Shown here: positions 9,266 to 19,891 of the stretch, piece by piece
How the letters are laid out: each line of letters starts with the position of its first letter
How positions within the stretch are numbered: position 1 is the stretch's first letter
NCBI GenBank assembly: GCA_018654575.1
Contig: JABILI010000097.1
Coordinates: 1 to 64,000 of the forward strand
Length of the DNA: 64,000 bases
Source: Porticoccaceae bacterium
GTDB lineage: Bacteria; Pseudomonadota; Gammaproteobacteria; Pseudomonadales; Porticoccaceae
Direction of reading: 5' to 3'
Made by a program: the position numbers and the translations under genes
The notes under the pieces: model-generated
The model's input: the letters and a program-made list of their open reading frames with translations, nothing else
Told to the model about the DNA's origin: nothing
The model's database searches: none

Positions 9266-9465
9266 AAATATTCTCCTCAAACCAACTATACAGGATCGAT
9301 AATATTTAGGCCTGTGCATTAAAGTGTTTTGTGAATTGGATCATCAAATAAGGTCATCCCAGCCTGCAAAATATCCATATGCGATAAAATAGGGATACAA
9401 TAAAGCTTAGCAACCGTAACTATCATCTAATAAACTAAAAAACACCTCAAGTCAGGAAGCCAAAG

Positions 9466-11238
9466 ATGAATAAGTTGTTCAAAACAACGTTAATTTTACT
9501 AACCTATTTGTTAGCATCGCTGAGCTTCGCACAAAATTCCTTTTCCGATAATGTCTCTTCGCCGATTAAAAATAATAGACTCACATCGCCAGATACTGTG
9601 TTTTTGCCAGTGGAGCAAGTTTATCAAGTTGCCATTGAGGTCAAAGAAAGCGAATTAATCCTGAACTGGTCGATTGTTGAGGGCTACTACCTTTACCGAG
9701 ATCGATTTAACTTTAGTGCTGTCGATGCAACCAGCCAATTAAAAGCGCCTATCTTTGAGGTGGGCAAGCGCAAGTGGGACGACTTTTTCGAAGAAGAGCT
9801 AGAAGTCTATTACACGACAACATCCATCGCCCTTCCCTACAAGGCTGAGAGCGACCAGATGGAAATTCAGATAGAGTCTCAAGGTTGCGCTGATGCGGGC
9901 CTCTGTTACCCCCCCTACAAACAATGGCTTACCGTTGATTTTGTTAGTGGCAAAGTTGATATCAGCAATACTCCATCTGCCGCTGCACAAGCAGCCATGC
10001 AAGGTGGCTCAACGATTAATCCCGGACAGCAGGAATTCTCTCTAGGCTTGATTCTCATATTCGCCTTATTGGGTGGCATGATATTGAATCTAATGCCTTG
10101 TGTTTTCCCAGTCCTCTCAATAAAAGCCCTCAGTTTTACTATGACACATCAATCCCCGTCGAGCCGACGATCCCATGGCTTGGCTTATACCGCAGGTGTT
10201 GTCTCTAGTTTTGTCGGAATTGCATTCGTCATGCTTAGCTTACGTGCGGCCGGCGAAGCGATTGGATGGGGATTTCAACTTCAGTCACCTCTGTTTGTCA
10301 TGTTATTAATTTACCTGTTTTTTATTATGGGATTGGCTTTTTCTGGCTATTTAGAAATAGGCTCTAGCCTCATGTCGATAGGGCAGTCTTCAGAGCGAGA
10401 TGAGAGCCTGTCCTCTTCATTCATGACTGGCGTCTTGGCCACCACCGTTGCTAGCCCGTGCACCGCCCCCTTTATGGGCCCAGCACTTGGTTTTGCAATA
10501 GCTCAGCCAAGCTATTTAGCGCTATTAGTGTTTGCCTTCTTAGGCTTAGGCATGGCGCTGCCTTTTGTTCTACTCGCCTGGATTCCTAGTCTAACCGCTA
10601 AGTTACCTCGCCCAGGAGCTTGGATGGATAGCTTTAAGCAATTTCTGGCCTTCCCCCTCTATATCACCGGGGTATGGTTAATCTGGGTCGTTGGCAGACA
10701 GACAAGTGTCGATATTGTTGCCACTATCATTATCGGCTTAGTCTTAATTACATTGTCAATTTGGTTAACCAAATTAAGGCAGGCCGCAGGACATAAAATA
10801 ACTACTCTATCTTTTACAAATTTATTTGCGGCCTTATGCCTGGTAGGAGCGATAACCATCCCTGCTTGGTCAATCACTAAAGAGGCTGAGCCAGCGCGCT
10901 GGGAACCCTATTCCAAGCAACGTCTCAGTGAATTACGACAGGCGCAAAAGCCCGTTTTTGTTAATTTGACAGCAGACTGGTGTATTACCTGCCTAGCCAA
11001 TGAGAAAATCGCGTTTACTAATGCATTCTATCAAAGCTTAAGTGAAAATCAGGTAACCTATCTGAAGGGCGATTGGACCAACAACGATCCTGAAATCACA
11101 AAACTACTCAACCAATTCCAGCGCAGTGGTGTTCCCCTCTATCTTGTGTACCCAAAAGGTAAGGACTCTGCCGAGGTTTTGCCTCAAATTCTCATTGAAA
11201 GTACTTTAATCGAAGCTGTTGAGCGTTCAAATATTTGA
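9466..11238 (+). CDS. dsbD: Thiol:disulfide interchange protein DsbD
   Basis: Carries electrons from cytosolic thioredoxin to periplasmic reductive pathways (DsbC, cytochrome c maturation). All three domains are present: a signal peptide; a periplasmic alpha domain with its cysteine pair in QGCADAGLCYPPY; an eight-helix CcdA-like core from about residue 190 with MPCVFPVLSIK and ASPCTAPFMGPALG; and a C-terminal thioredoxin-fold gamma domain with the CXXC motif ADWCITCLANE near residue 507. The 590-residue length is normal. The 280 bp after it is AT-rich and holds no gene I can support. Confidence 0.93.
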   Translation: MNKLFKTTLILLTYLLASLSFAQNSFSDNVSSPIKNNRLTSPDTVFLPVEQVYQVAIEVKESELILNWSIVEGYYLYRDRFNFSAVDATSQLKAPIFEVGKRKWDDFFEEELEVYYTTTSIALPYKAESDQMEIQIESQGCADAGLCYPPYKQWLTVDFVSGKVDISNTPSAAAQAAMQGGSTINPGQQEFSLGLILIFALLGGMILNLMPCVFPVLSIKALSFTMTHQSPSSRRSHGLAYTAGVVSSFVGIAFVMLSLRAAGEAIGWGFQLQSPLFVMLLIYLFFIMGLAFSGYLEIGSSLMSIGQSSERDESLSSSFMTGVLATTVASPCTAPFMGPALGFAIAQPSYLALLVFAFLGLGMALPFVLLAWIPSLTAKLPRPGAWMDSFKQFLAFPLYITGVWLIWVVGRQTSVDIVATIIIGLVLITLSIWLTKLRQAAGHKITTLSFTNLFAALCLVGAITIPAWSITKEAEPARWEPYSKQRLSELRQAQKPVFVNLTADWCITCLANEKIAFTNAFYQSLSENQVTYLKGDWTNNDPEITKLLNQFQRSGVPLYLVYPKGKDSAEVLPQILIESTLIEAVERSNI

Positions 11239-11518
11239 TTTAACGTCATTTTCGGTATTTTAGAGGCATTTTAGCCGAACTTAGCCGATTTTAGTTAAAT
11301 TAGCTATCTATTGAGGCTATTGTGCCGCTAAATGCGCTAAACGTCGCATTAATAGCAAATTTAAGCACAATCGAATTAAAAATATCGGTAAAAAATACAG
11401 AAAAACCACTCAATTTCTTCTAATTTCGTCGAAAAACAAATTTATACCTACAACCATAGACAGTTTATGCATTTTAGTGCAGAATCTATCATTAAATTAA
11501 TCCGCATTGAGAGTGATT

Positions 11519-11956
11519 ATGGCCAACCTACTAGTACTACACGGCCCAAACCTTAACTTGCTTGGCACTCGTGAACCTGAGGTTTACGGGGGTCAAACGC
11601 TAGACCTCATCAATCAGCGGCTAATTGATCACGCAGAGTCGTCTGGACATAGGCTCAAGGCACTGCAAAGTAATGCTGAACACGCACTGATTGATACGAT
11701 TCATAACGCCGTTAGTGATGGTGTAGACTTTATTATCATTAATCCTGGCGCCTTTACCCACACGAGTATCGCTCTTAGAGACGCTCTACTTGGCGTCAGT
11801 ATTCCCTTTATCGAAGTGCATCTGTCCAACGTCCATGCGCGAGAAGAATTCAGACACTACTCTTATTTTTCAGATATCGCAGAAGGTGTAATCTGTGGGT
11901 TTGGAGCAAAAAGCTACGATTTCGCGCTAGACGCAGCCTTAAGTAAATTTGACTAA
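11519..11956 (+). CDS. aroQ: Type II 3-dehydroquinate dehydratase
   Basis: Third step of the shikimate pathway, dodecameric type II enzyme. Start set at the ATG at 11519 ([16 protein letters not shown]), with GAGAG just upstream; the track's TTG at 11507 adds four unlikely residues. Motifs: [17 protein letters not shown] with the catalytic Tyr, [17 protein letters not shown], and [15 protein letters not shown] with the catalytic His. Length 145 is typical. It heads the aroQ-accB-accC cluster, a common gammaproteobacterial order. Confidence 0.95.
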   Translation: MANLLVLHGPNLNLLGTREPEVYGGQTLDLINQRLIDHAESSGHRLKALQSNAEHALIDTIHNAVSDGVDFIIINPGAFTHTSIALRDALLGVSIPFIEVHLSNVHAREEFRHYSYFSDIAEGVICGFGAKSYDFALDAALSKFD

Positions 11957-11979
11957 CAACAATAGATCGAGAGACAACA

Positions 11980-12432
11980 ATGGATATCCGTAAAGTTAAG
12001 AAGCTTATTGAGCTGTTGGAAGAATCTAATATTAACGAACTTGAAATTACTGAGGGTGAAGATTCAGTTCGAATCAGTCGTGGCGCTCAAGTAGTCTCTT
12101 ATGCTGCGCCGCCTGCCATTGCAACGGCCCCTGTAGCGGCTGCACCTGCCATTAGCGGTGAGCACGCTGTTGAGCCTGCCGCCCCAGCGGAACTTCAGGG
12201 TCATATCGTAAATTCTCCTATGGTCGGTAGCTTTTATGCCTCACCTGCTCCTGGCTCTCCGGTATTTGCAAGCGTTGGTCAAACTGTCTCGCCCGGAGAT
12301 GTCCTTTGTATTATCGAAGCCATGAAAATGATGAATCAAATTGAAGCGGATAAAGGCGGTGTTATTGGCGCCGTGCTGGTCGAAGACGGCGAGCCCGTAG
12401 AATTCGATCAACCTTTATTCACGATTATTTAA
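11980..12432 (+). CDS. accB: Biotin carboxyl carrier protein of acetyl-CoA carboxylase
   Basis: 150 residues. An N-terminal helical segment ([20 protein letters not shown]) is followed by an Ala/Pro-rich linker at about 41-72 and a biotinyl domain with the EAMKMMNQ site, biotinylated at Lys116. The protein carries the carboxyl group between AccC and AccAD in fatty acid synthesis. It is 23 bp after aroQ and 20 bp before accC. Confidence 0.97.
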   Translation: MDIRKVKKLIELLEESNINELEITEGEDSVRISRGAQVVSYAAPPAIATAPVAAAPAISGEHAVEPAAPAELQGHIVNSPMVGSFYASPAPGSPVFASVGQTVSPGDVLCIIEAMKMMNQIEADKGGVIGAVLVEDGEPVEFDQPLFTII

Positions 12433-12452
12433 TAGCGCCCAGGAACTAAACC

Positions 12453-13793
12453 ATGCTGGATAAAGTGCTTATCGCCAACCGCGGCGAAATTGCCTTACGA
12501 ATCCTCCGCGCTTGTAAAGAGTTGGATATAAAAACTGTAGCCGTTCATTCAAAAATTGACGCTGCACTTAAGCACGTTAAATTAGCCGATGAGGCTGTTT
12601 GTATTGGCCCAAACCCGTCACCGCAAAGCTACCTGAATGTTCCTGCCCTTATTAGCGCTATGGAAATTACTGGTGCCTCAGCTGTGCATCCCGGTTATGG
12701 TTTTCTGGCAGAAAACGCCGACTTTGCCGAACAAGTTGAGAAAAGTGGCTTTGTTTTTATCGGTCCAACCGCGGATGTAATTCGCGTTATGGGGGACAAG
12801 GTTGCGGCCATAAAGGCTATGAAAGCAGCAGGCGTTCCGACTGTTCCAGGCTCTGATGGCTCATTATCTAATGATCCAGAAACTTTGCGCTCTACGGCGT
12901 TACGAATTGGCTATCCCGTTATCATTAAGGCAGCGGCAGGCGGTGGCGGCAGAGGCATGCGCGTAGTCGAGAATGAAGAAGCCTTGATCACTGCCGTTTC
13001 TATAACGCAGACCGAAGCAGCGGCAGCTTTTGGTGACGGCACAGTGTACATGGAGAAGTTTCTCCAAAACCCAAGGCATGTTGAAGTGCAGGTGCTTTCC
13101 GATGGTCAGGGCCATGCCATCCATCTAGGAGATCGAGACTGCTCTCTACAGCGGCGACACCAAAAAGTACTCGAAGAAGCACCCGCTCCAGGCATTCCAG
13201 AGGATGCTAGGCAGGCAGTGTTTGAGAGCTGCGTAAAAGCCTGCATTCAAATCAACTATCGCGGCGCCGGAACCTTCGAATTCCTTTATGAAGATGGCCA
13301 TTTTTACTTTATCGAAATGAACACTCGGGTCCAAGTGGAGCATCCTGTTTCAGAAATGATTACGGGCGTTGATATTGTTAAAGAGCAACTTTTAATTGCG
13401 AGCGGACGCCCCCTAAGCTTTAAGCAAGAAGATATTATCTTTCGTGGCCACTCGTTTGAATGTCGAATTAATGCCGAAGATCCTGTTACCTTTATGCCCC
13501 AGCCCGGTACTATCAACGCCTATCACGCCCCGGGGGGCAACGGCATCCGTGTTGACTCTCATATTTATAATGGCTACACAGTGCCGCCTAATTATGATTC
13601 TCTAATCGGCAAAGTCATTACTTATGGTCACGATCGAGAAGCGGCATTGTCTAGAATGCGTATCGCTCTTGATGAAATGGTCATTGACGGTATCAAAACC
13701 AATATTCCCCTGCATGAAGACCTGGTAAGAGACGAGGCTTTCAAAAAAGGTGGCGTCAATATTCATTATCTTGAGAAAAAACTTGGCCTATAG
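12453..13793 (+). CDS. accC: Biotin carboxylase subunit of acetyl-CoA carboxylase
   Basis: ATP-dependent carboxylation of biotin on AccB. The 446 residues are typical. It has the N-terminal [14 protein letters not shown] motif, the ATP-grasp glycine-rich loop [12 protein letters not shown] near residue 160, the [17 protein letters not shown] segment, and the metal/active-site block [16 protein letters not shown]. Follows accB closely. Malonyl-CoA made here shares a product with the MatB enzyme at 52-54 kb. Confidence 0.97.
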   Translation: MLDKVLIANRGEIALRILRACKELDIKTVAVHSKIDAALKHVKLADEAVCIGPNPSPQSYLNVPALISAMEITGASAVHPGYGFLAENADFAEQVEKSGFVFIGPTADVIRVMGDKVAAIKAMKAAGVPTVPGSDGSLSNDPETLRSTALRIGYPVIIKAAAGGGGRGMRVVENEEALITAVSITQTEAAAAFGDGTVYMEKFLQNPRHVEVQVLSDGQGHAIHLGDRDCSLQRRHQKVLEEAPAPGIPEDARQAVFESCVKACIQINYRGAGTFEFLYEDGHFYFIEMNTRVQVEHPVSEMITGVDIVKEQLLIASGRPLSFKQEDIIFRGHSFECRINAEDPVTFMPQPGTINAYHAPGGNGIRVDSHIYNGYTVPPNYDSLIGKVITYGHDREAALSRMRIALDEMVIDGIKTNIPLHEDLVRDEAFKKGGVNIHYLEKKLGL

Positions 13794-13840
13794 GTTCTAC
13801 CCTGCCTTTTTATAGACCAAACTGACGTCGGACTTTAAGC

Positions 13841-14722
13841 ATGCAGTGGATCCAGTTAATTATTCTCTCACCTCGACACGACAGCCAAGAAATAGAAGCC
13901 GCTCTTGTCGCGCTTAATGCCCTGTCAGTCACAATACAAGATGCAGCTGATCAACCCATTCTTGAGCCCGCAGTCGGCGAAACCCCTCTATGGGATCAAT
14001 GCATTGTGACCGCTTTATTTCCCTCTTCAGTCGACACTAAAGAGATCAATGCACAATTTAACGCAACTACCTCTTGCTCTCCACAGATGCGCTGGGAGCA
14101 GCTTGAAGATAAAAACTGGTCGCAAGAATGGAAGAAACACTTTAACCCTATGAAATGCGGAGATCGGTTGTGGATATGCCCAAGTTGGCTTGATCCGCCG
14201 GATCCTCAAGGGGTCAACTTAAGTCTTGACCCAGGATTAGCATTCGGTACAGGCAGTCACCCTACCACTCATTTGTGCTTGAGATGGTTAGACAAACAAG
14301 ATTTAAAAGACAAAACTATTATCGACTATGGTTGTGGCTCCGGTATTTTAGGCATCGCCGCCCTGCTGCTCGGGGCCAAACAAGTTATCGCTGTCGATAA
14401 TGACCCCCAAGCTTTATTGGCCAGCCGCGACAACGCTCAGCGCAATAATATTGCTGATGATCGACTCGTTACCTATCTTCCTGATGAAGTTCCCAAAGAC
14501 CTTTGCGCAGAAGTAATGGTAGCCAATATTTTAGCAGCGCCGCTGATTGAGCTAGCACCAAAACTTAACGCCATGACTGAGGCCAATGGTTTATTGTGCT
14601 TAGCAGGGCTTTTAGATAGACAAATTGAAGCCGTGTCTGCACCATACAGCGGGCAGTTTACATTTTCTGCCCCAACTATCGATTCTGAATGGGCACAATT
14701 GAGCGCCCAAAAATTCAAGTAA
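13841..14722 (+). CDS. prmA: Ribosomal protein L11 methyltransferase
   Basis: SAM-dependent trimethylation of ribosomal protein L11. The N-terminal L11-binding domain (WIQLIILSPRHDSQEIEAAL) is linked to a class I methyltransferase with IIDYGCGSGILGIAALLLGA as motif I and VMVANILAAPLIELAP near motif IV. LDPGLAFGTGSHPTT is characteristic of PrmA. 293 residues is normal. It follows accC by 47 bp. Confidence 0.95.
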   Translation: MQWIQLIILSPRHDSQEIEAALVALNALSVTIQDAADQPILEPAVGETPLWDQCIVTALFPSSVDTKEINAQFNATTSCSPQMRWEQLEDKNWSQEWKKHFNPMKCGDRLWICPSWLDPPDPQGVNLSLDPGLAFGTGSHPTTHLCLRWLDKQDLKDKTIIDYGCGSGILGIAALLLGAKQVIAVDNDPQALLASRDNAQRNNIADDRLVTYLPDEVPKDLCAEVMVANILAAPLIELAPKLNAMTEANGLLCLAGLLDRQIEAVSAPYSGQFTFSAPTIDSEWAQLSAQKFK

Positions 14723-14865
14723 CTCTAAACTAGGTCTATTTAACGCGTTTAGTCACTTGCTAACGCAGAATTATCAATAAATGACATATTTTTTAATTGA
14801 TCACTTTTTAATCAATCGTTCAAGGGGTATTATGACCAACCCTTAACGCGGCACCTGAGATTAAC

Positions 14866-15852
14866 ATGTTTAATATTGGCCCTTATCATATTAAAAACCA
14901 AACCGTGCTTGCACCCATGGCCGGTGTGACTGATTTGCCGTTCCGACAGCTATGCAGAAAAATGGGCGCTGGTTTAGTTGTATCTGAGATGGTAGCCGCC
15001 GACCCGTCCACGTGGTCGACTCGCAAGTCTCGCCTCCGCGTGCAATTTGGTGATGAACCTGCTCCAAGGTCAGTGCAAATAGCTGGCTACGATCCTCAAA
15101 TGATGGCAGAAGCGGCCAAATTCAACGTCCAGCAGGGTGCTGAGATTATTGATCTTAATATGGGGTGTCCTGCCAAAAAAGTATGTAAGCGTGCTGCAGG
15201 GTCAGCGCTATTGCAAAGTCCTGAGCTAGTAAAAGACATCTTAGAAACGGTAGTTTCTGCGGCCGACGTCCCTGTTACCTTAAAAATCCGCACTGGCTGG
15301 GACAGACAAAACCGCAACGCAGTAACCATTGCAAAAATTGCAGAAGATGCAGGGATTTCAGCGCTGGCTGTCCACGGTCGTACGCGAGCCTGTCGTTTTG
15401 TCGGTGAAGTTGAGTACGACACCATCGCTCAAGTCGTAGAGGCAGTATCCATTCCCGTCCTAGCAAACGGTGATATTACCGATCCAGAAAAAGCCGTTTC
15501 AGTCCTGCAACACACAGGAGCTGCTGCCGTCATGATTGGGCGTGCCGCCCAAGGTAATCCATGGATTTTCAACCAAATAAATCACTTCCTTAAATTTGGA
15601 ACGCGACTGGCACCCCCAAGCATGGAAGAATGTGCAACCATTATGTCCGCTCATCTGCTCGCACTGCATGAGTTTTATGGTGAGGCTGGTGGATTGCGTA
15701 TTTCCCGCAAACACATTGGTTGGTACATCAATCCCCTGTCCGGTGGCAGAGACTTTACCCGTCAGTTCAATACCCTTGAGACCACCGAACAACAACGAAC
15801 ATTACTCAATGAATTTTTCTTCGAATCGGGCTACGAGGAAAAAGTCGCATGA
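14866..15852 (+). CDS. dusB: tRNA-dihydrouridine synthase B
   Basis: FMN enzyme that reduces uridine in the tRNA D-loop. Motifs: VLAPMAGVTDLPFRQLCR, DLNMGCPAKKVCKRAAGSALL with the catalytic cysteine, KIRTGWD, HGRTRAC and MIGRAAQGNPWIF. The C-terminal helical tRNA-binding domain is complete (RKHIGWYI). It starts the dusB-fis pair conserved across gammaproteobacteria; the AT-rich 140 bp upstream should hold the promoter, but I cannot place it firmly. Confidence 0.95.
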   Translation: MFNIGPYHIKNQTVLAPMAGVTDLPFRQLCRKMGAGLVVSEMVAADPSTWSTRKSRLRVQFGDEPAPRSVQIAGYDPQMMAEAAKFNVQQGAEIIDLNMGCPAKKVCKRAAGSALLQSPELVKDILETVVSAADVPVTLKIRTGWDRQNRNAVTIAKIAEDAGISALAVHGRTRACRFVGEVEYDTIAQVVEAVSIPVLANGDITDPEKAVSVLQHTGAAAVMIGRAAQGNPWIFNQINHFLKFGTRLAPPSMEECATIMSAHLLALHEFYGEAGGLRISRKHIGWYINPLSGGRDFTRQFNTLETTEQQRTLLNEFFFESGYEEKVA

Positions 15853-16178
15853 CTGCTGACGACACCAAGGTATTAGACAAAAAAGATGTTAATAGCTACC
15901 TGACTACTCCGGACTATATCCCACCGGCTCAACAGTCGACAAAAGATACTCAACACTCATTAAGAGTCAGTGTTGCCGATGCTATGCAGCGTTATTTTGA
16001 TGACTTGGATGGTCAAAGTACGGTCAATCTTTATGATTTAGTATTAGCTGAAGTCGAGGCACCACTGCTAACCGCAGTCATGGCCTACGCTCGGCAAAAT
16101 CAGAGCAAGGCGTCCGAAATACTCGGCCTTAACCGAGGCACACTCCGCAAAAAGCTAAAACAATATGATCTTTTATAA
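15849..16178 (+). CDS. fis: DNA-binding protein Fis
   Basis: Nucleoid-associated regulator and bending protein. The C-terminal NtrC-type helix-turn-helix is intact: VMAYARQNQSKASEILGLNRGTLRKKLKQY. It overlaps dusB by four bases (ATGA). At 109 residues it is about ten longer than the enterobacterial protein, the extra residues being in the N-terminal arm. In enterobacteria Fis represses dusB-fis; whether that holds here is unknown. Confidence 0.93.
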   Translation: MTADDTKVLDKKDVNSYLTTPDYIPPAQQSTKDTQHSLRVSVADAMQRYFDDLDGQSTVNLYDLVLAEVEAPLLTAVMAYARQNQSKASEILGLNRGTLRKKLKQYDLL

Positions 16179-16193
16179 CCACCCGAGGGCTTC

Positions 16194-17768
16194 ATGAGCG
16201 ACCTAAAAAAAGTTTCACGCGCGCTAATTAGCGTGTCTGACAAAAATGGCATTGTTGATTTCGCCCGCGCACTAAACGCCCTTGGCGTCGAACTACTTTC
16301 TACTGGCGGCACCTTTCGTTTACTCCAAGAAAACAACATTGCGGTGACTGAAGTCTCAGACTACACCGGCTTTCCAGAGATGATGGACGGTCGTGTTAAA
16401 ACCCTACACCCGAAAGTTCACGGTGGCATTTTAGGCCGTCGTGGCATCGATGATGCCGTCATGGCAGAGCACTCGATTAAACCTATAGACATGGTTATCG
16501 TTAACCTCTACCCCTTTGCAGCTACCGTTGCAGACCCTGATTGCACATTGCCAAACGCGATTGAAAACATCGATATCGGCGGGCCAACCATGGTTCGCTC
16601 CGCGGCAAAAAATCATAAAGACGTTGCTATTGTGGTCAATAGCAATGACTACGCCACGGTACTTGAAGAAATGCAGGCCAATGAAGGGCAGCTTGATTAC
16701 AGCACCCGTTATGCGCTCATGGTCAAAGCCTTTGAGCATACCGCTGGCTATGACGGTATGATTGCCAATCACTTTGGTGCTCGTGATACAGACAATACTG
16801 CACGTGATTTTTCTGATACTTTTAATGTGCAATATTTCAAAACTCAAGAAATGCGCTACGGTGAAAACCCTCATCAAAAGGCGGCTTTTTACACCGAGGC
16901 TAACCCCACCGAAGCCAGTGTGGCCACCGCCAAGCAACTGCAGGGTAAAGAGCTCTCGTTCAATAACATTGCTGACACCGATGCGGCACTTGAATGCGTC
17001 AAACAGTTTGACCAACCGGCCTGCGTTATTGTTAAACACGCCAACCCCTGCGGAGTTTCAGTCGCGGTTGATATTGGCACTGCCTATGACTTAGCGTTTG
17101 CTACTGACCCCGAATCTGCATTTGGCGGCATTATTGCCTTTAACCGTGAGTTAGATGCTCAAACCGCTGAGGCCATTTGCGCAAAACAATTTGTTGAAGT
17201 CATTATTGCTCCCTCGGTGTCAGCTGATGCTTTGGCTGTTGTTGCCGCGAAGAAAAACGTTAGGCTGCTAGAGTGCGGCATTTGGGGCGATCGGCGTCCG
17301 CAAGACTTTGACTACAAACGCGTCAATGGTGGACTACTCATTCAAGACCGTGATAATGGCATGATTACTGAAGAAGACCTCAAAGTAGTCTCCAAAAGAA
17401 TGCCTACTCAAATTGAAATGACAGACATGTTATTTGCTTGGAAAGTTGCCAAAATGGTCAAGTCTAACGCCATTATTTATGCCAAGAACAATCAAACCGT
17501 TGGCGTGGGTGCAGGACAAATGAGCCGCATTAACAGCGCCCGCATCGCGGGCATCAAGGCTGAGCATGCTGGGCTTAAAGTGGTCGGAGCTGTGATGGCG
17601 TCTGATGCCTTCTTCCCCTTCCGTGATGGTATTGATAACGCCGGACAAGCGGGCATAAGCTGCATTATTCAGCCAGGTGGATCAATGCGTGATGATGAAG
17701 TCATTGCCGCTGCAGATGAACACGGAATGGCTATGGTGTTTACGGGCATGCGCCACTTTAGGCACTGA
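16194..17768 (+). CDS. purH: Bifunctional AICAR transformylase / IMP cyclohydrolase PurH
   Basis: Catalyses the last two steps of purine synthesis. The N-terminal MGS-like cyclohydrolase domain ([24 protein letters not shown] near residue 38) is followed by the transformylase domain with [11 protein letters not shown] and the C-terminal [19 protein letters not shown]. 524 residues is normal. It lies 15 bp after fis. A strong terminator follows, and its usual partner purD lies about 7 kb downstream, behind an accessory block. Confidence 0.96.
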   Translation: MSDLKKVSRALISVSDKNGIVDFARALNALGVELLSTGGTFRLLQENNIAVTEVSDYTGFPEMMDGRVKTLHPKVHGGILGRRGIDDAVMAEHSIKPIDMVIVNLYPFAATVADPDCTLPNAIENIDIGGPTMVRSAAKNHKDVAIVVNSNDYATVLEEMQANEGQLDYSTRYALMVKAFEHTAGYDGMIANHFGARDTDNTARDFSDTFNVQYFKTQEMRYGENPHQKAAFYTEANPTEASVATAKQLQGKELSFNNIADTDAALECVKQFDQPACVIVKHANPCGVSVAVDIGTAYDLAFATDPESAFGGIIAFNRELDAQTAEAICAKQFVEVIIAPSVSADALAVVAAKKNVRLLECGIWGDRRPQDFDYKRVNGGLLIQDRDNGMITEEDLKVVSKRMPTQIEMTDMLFAWKVAKMVKSNAIIYAKNNQTVGVGAGQMSRINSARIAGIKAEHAGLKVVGAVMASDAFFPFRDGIDNAGQAGISCIIQPGGSMRDDEVIAAADEHGMAMVFTGMRHFRH

Positions 17769-17787
17769 GCCTATTGCCTTCACACTG

Positions 17788-17815
17788 AAAAGCCCGCTTT
17801 ATGCGGGCTTTTTGT
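17788..17815 (+). terminator. Rho-independent terminator after purH
   Basis: Perfect 7-bp stem AGCCCGC/GCGGGCT with a five-base loop, preceded by GAAA and followed by a TTTTTG tract, starting about 20 bases after the purH stop. It ends the dusB-fis-purH transcript. Confidence 0.85.
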
Positions 17816-17830
17816 TAGTTGTATATCGCT

Positions 17831-18244
17831 CTACCAAACGTCCTTTTTATCACCGTATCGGACAATCCAGCCTGTAATATATGCGCCTAGCAACAAAATT
17901 ACGGCCATTGATGTATCTTGAAAAAAAATCCAATACACAAGGCCAGCAAACATCATAGTTAATTCGCACCAAACAACGGTGCGCTTTCTATAAATTCCGA
18001 ACATGTTAGCTCTGAACCACCAAGGTAAAACTTTCCAATTTTCCACTTCTTTATCTATCACAGTAATTTCCTCTGTTAATTTTGAAATATTTACTTCAAA
18101 TACAGAGGCAAGGCTATGCAATGTTTCAAGACTCGCTTTTTTCCCGCTCTCAACACGCTGAATAGTCCTAACATTTAGGTCACAACATTCAGCTAATTGT
18201 TCCTGAGTCCAGCCATTTCTATCTCTTAATTTTTTAACAATCAT
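17831..18244 (-). CDS. XRE-family helix-turn-helix regulator fused to two transmembrane segments
   Basis: 137 residues. The N-terminal 60 form a Cro/CI-type HTH (KLRDRNGWTQEQLAECCDLNVRTIQRVESGKK). The C-terminal half holds two hydrophobic helices (around 92-108 and 112-128) of the 2TM type, placing the DNA-binding domain at the inner membrane. Such proteins are predicted membrane-tethered regulators; target and signal are unknown. It converges on purH and is the first gene of the minus-strand accessory block. Confidence 0.75.
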   Translation of the reverse strand: MIVKKLRDRNGWTQEQLAECCDLNVRTIQRVESGKKASLETLHSLASVFEVNISKLTEEITVIDKEVENWKVLPWWFRANMFGIYRKRTVVWCELTMMFAGLVYWIFFQDTSMAVILLLGAYITGWIVRYGDKKDVW

Positions 18245-18318
18245 ATTCTTTCCCTACGCCTCTGAAAGGAAACTATTGCAGATTAATAGTACTGTCGGCC
18301 ACGACTTTAGTCCGACAA

Positions 18319-19734
18319 TTAGTCGACAGGCGAACCGATGTCTTTTTCTATCGATAGAAGGTGCTCTTCCATAACCTCATAAAGAGGTGTTTCTACCCAA
18401 GTATCATCAAGATAAAACTTTTCTGGTTCTTCCTCCTTTGGGTCAACAATGAGATTGTAAAAAGACGGATAAGCCATGTTTTGAATCGCATAGCTCTTTT
18501 TATCAATCTCTTTGAGTAACATTTTCCAGTTGCGCCATTTCACGCCGAACAGCTCATTGCCGATGTAAATAACTACAGATTCTCGAGCAGATTTTTCAGT
18601 GTGGCCCATCAAAAAATGTGTCTGCTCAACGCCATCCAAAACTCTATCTTCAGGTATTTCTCCACCGACAAATTCAGCTAGTGTTGGGAAAATATCTATT
18701 AAATGGACGATTTCGTTTGAAACTTTTCCGGCAGGAATAATACCTGGGTAACGAATCAAAAATGGAACCCGAAGGGATCCTTCATAAGGGGAAAACATTG
18801 TGCCGCGCCAAGGGCCCGTGAACCCAAATGACCGTTTAATGCCTTCGCGTCCATTATCTGAGGTGAAGATAAATATCGTGTTGTCCTTCAGGCCAAGATC
18901 ATCAACCAACGCTAGCAGCTCGCCTACATAGACATCTGTCTGAGCAAGCACATCTGCAAAGCTACCATTACCCGTCTTCCCTTTAAAGTCAGGGTGGGCA
19001 TCAACCGGTTCGTGGGTTTGTGTATAAGGTAAGTAAGCAAAAAATGGTTGCTTGGTTTTGGCCTTTCGCGAAATAAAATCTAGGGCATGGTCGGTAATGT
19101 CTCTATCGATGGAAGCGCGTTTGGCGCGTCCATAGACCTCATGCTTTTCTGGTTTCTGGTTGCGCTTGGAGGTCATGATACGAGTAAATTCCACCCCCGC
19201 ATCGTTCTGAAAACTATCACTATCAGGCCAAAACGCTTGATCTGAGGAATTGGGAATACCATACCATTCATCAAACCCTTGATCTGTTGGGTAGCGCCCC
19301 TCAGCATCACCCAAGTGCCATTTACCGAACATACCAGTGGCATAACCGGTATCTGAGAGCATCTCTGCTAGGGTAATTTCCCACTGAGTAAGGCCATACC
19401 AAATTCCTCTAGGTGGTCCCTCTGGTTGCTGTCGCGTACGAATACCATAACGACCCGTCATCAATGCTGATCGAGATGGAGTACATTCTGCCTCGACATT
19501 GAAATTGGTGAGCTGGAAGCCCTCAACCCCAATGCTATCAATATTAGGCGTTGGCGCACCGCGGATAACACCACCGCCATAGACACCAATTTCTCCATAC
19601 CCAAAATTGTCCATCACCACCAACACAATATTAGGGGTAGAAGTGCTATTTGCCGCAATCGCAGTGAGTGGCAATGACAGTATTAGCATTAGTGAAAAAG
19701 CTATATTTCTCTGACTCTTAAGATAGCGCAACAT
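18319..19734 (-). CDS. Exported sulfatase (arylsulfatase family, Cys-type)
   Basis: Sulfate ester hydrolase with a signal peptide (NIAFSLMLILSLPLTAIA). Type I sulfatase features: metal site VVMDNFGYGEIGVYGGG, formylglycine signature CTPSRSALMTGRYG (the Cys is oxidised), GKWHLGD, and the downstream metal site FTSDNGRE. The ATG at 19734 is preferred because GGAGG lies five bases ahead of it; the track's ATG overlaps that site. No formylglycine-generating enzyme is in the window. The substrate cannot be read; marine bacteria commonly use these on sulfated polysaccharides. Confidence 0.88.
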   Translation of the reverse strand: MLRYLKSQRNIAFSLMLILSLPLTAIAANSTSTPNIVLVVMDNFGYGEIGVYGGGVIRGAPTPNIDSIGVEGFQLTNFNVEAECTPSRSALMTGRYGIRTRQQPEGPPRGIWYGLTQWEITLAEMLSDTGYATGMFGKWHLGDAEGRYPTDQGFDEWYGIPNSSDQAFWPDSDSFQNDAGVEFTRIMTSKRNQKPEKHEVYGRAKRASIDRDITDHALDFISRKAKTKQPFFAYLPYTQTHEPVDAHPDFKGKTGNGSFADVLAQTDVYVGELLALVDDLGLKDNTIFIFTSDNGREGIKRSFGFTGPWRGTMFSPYEGSLRVPFLIRYPGIIPAGKVSNEIVHLIDIFPTLAEFVGGEIPEDRVLDGVEQTHFLMGHTEKSARESVVIYIGNELFGVKWRNWKMLLKEIDKKSYAIQNMAYPSFYNLIVDPKEEEPEKFYLDDTWVETPLYEVMEEHLLSIEKDIGSPVD

Positions 19735-19891
19735 CTTTGCCTCCATTAGTTAGCGCCTTGTTTAGGACGCTAGTCACCTAAAACACCTCTTATCCAGTAT
19801 AGAGTGCACCTAAAAATTAACAATGTTAGCCGATAGGTAGCAAGGGTTGTCGCAGCAAGTCATAGTCCGGCTAGTGAAATACTCTTGTTAT

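Noticed and set aside
11239-11518. AT-rich gap between dsbD and aroQ with repeated TTTTAG-like words
   Set aside because: The words are short and irregular, with no ORF, hairpin terminator or conserved element that I can defend.
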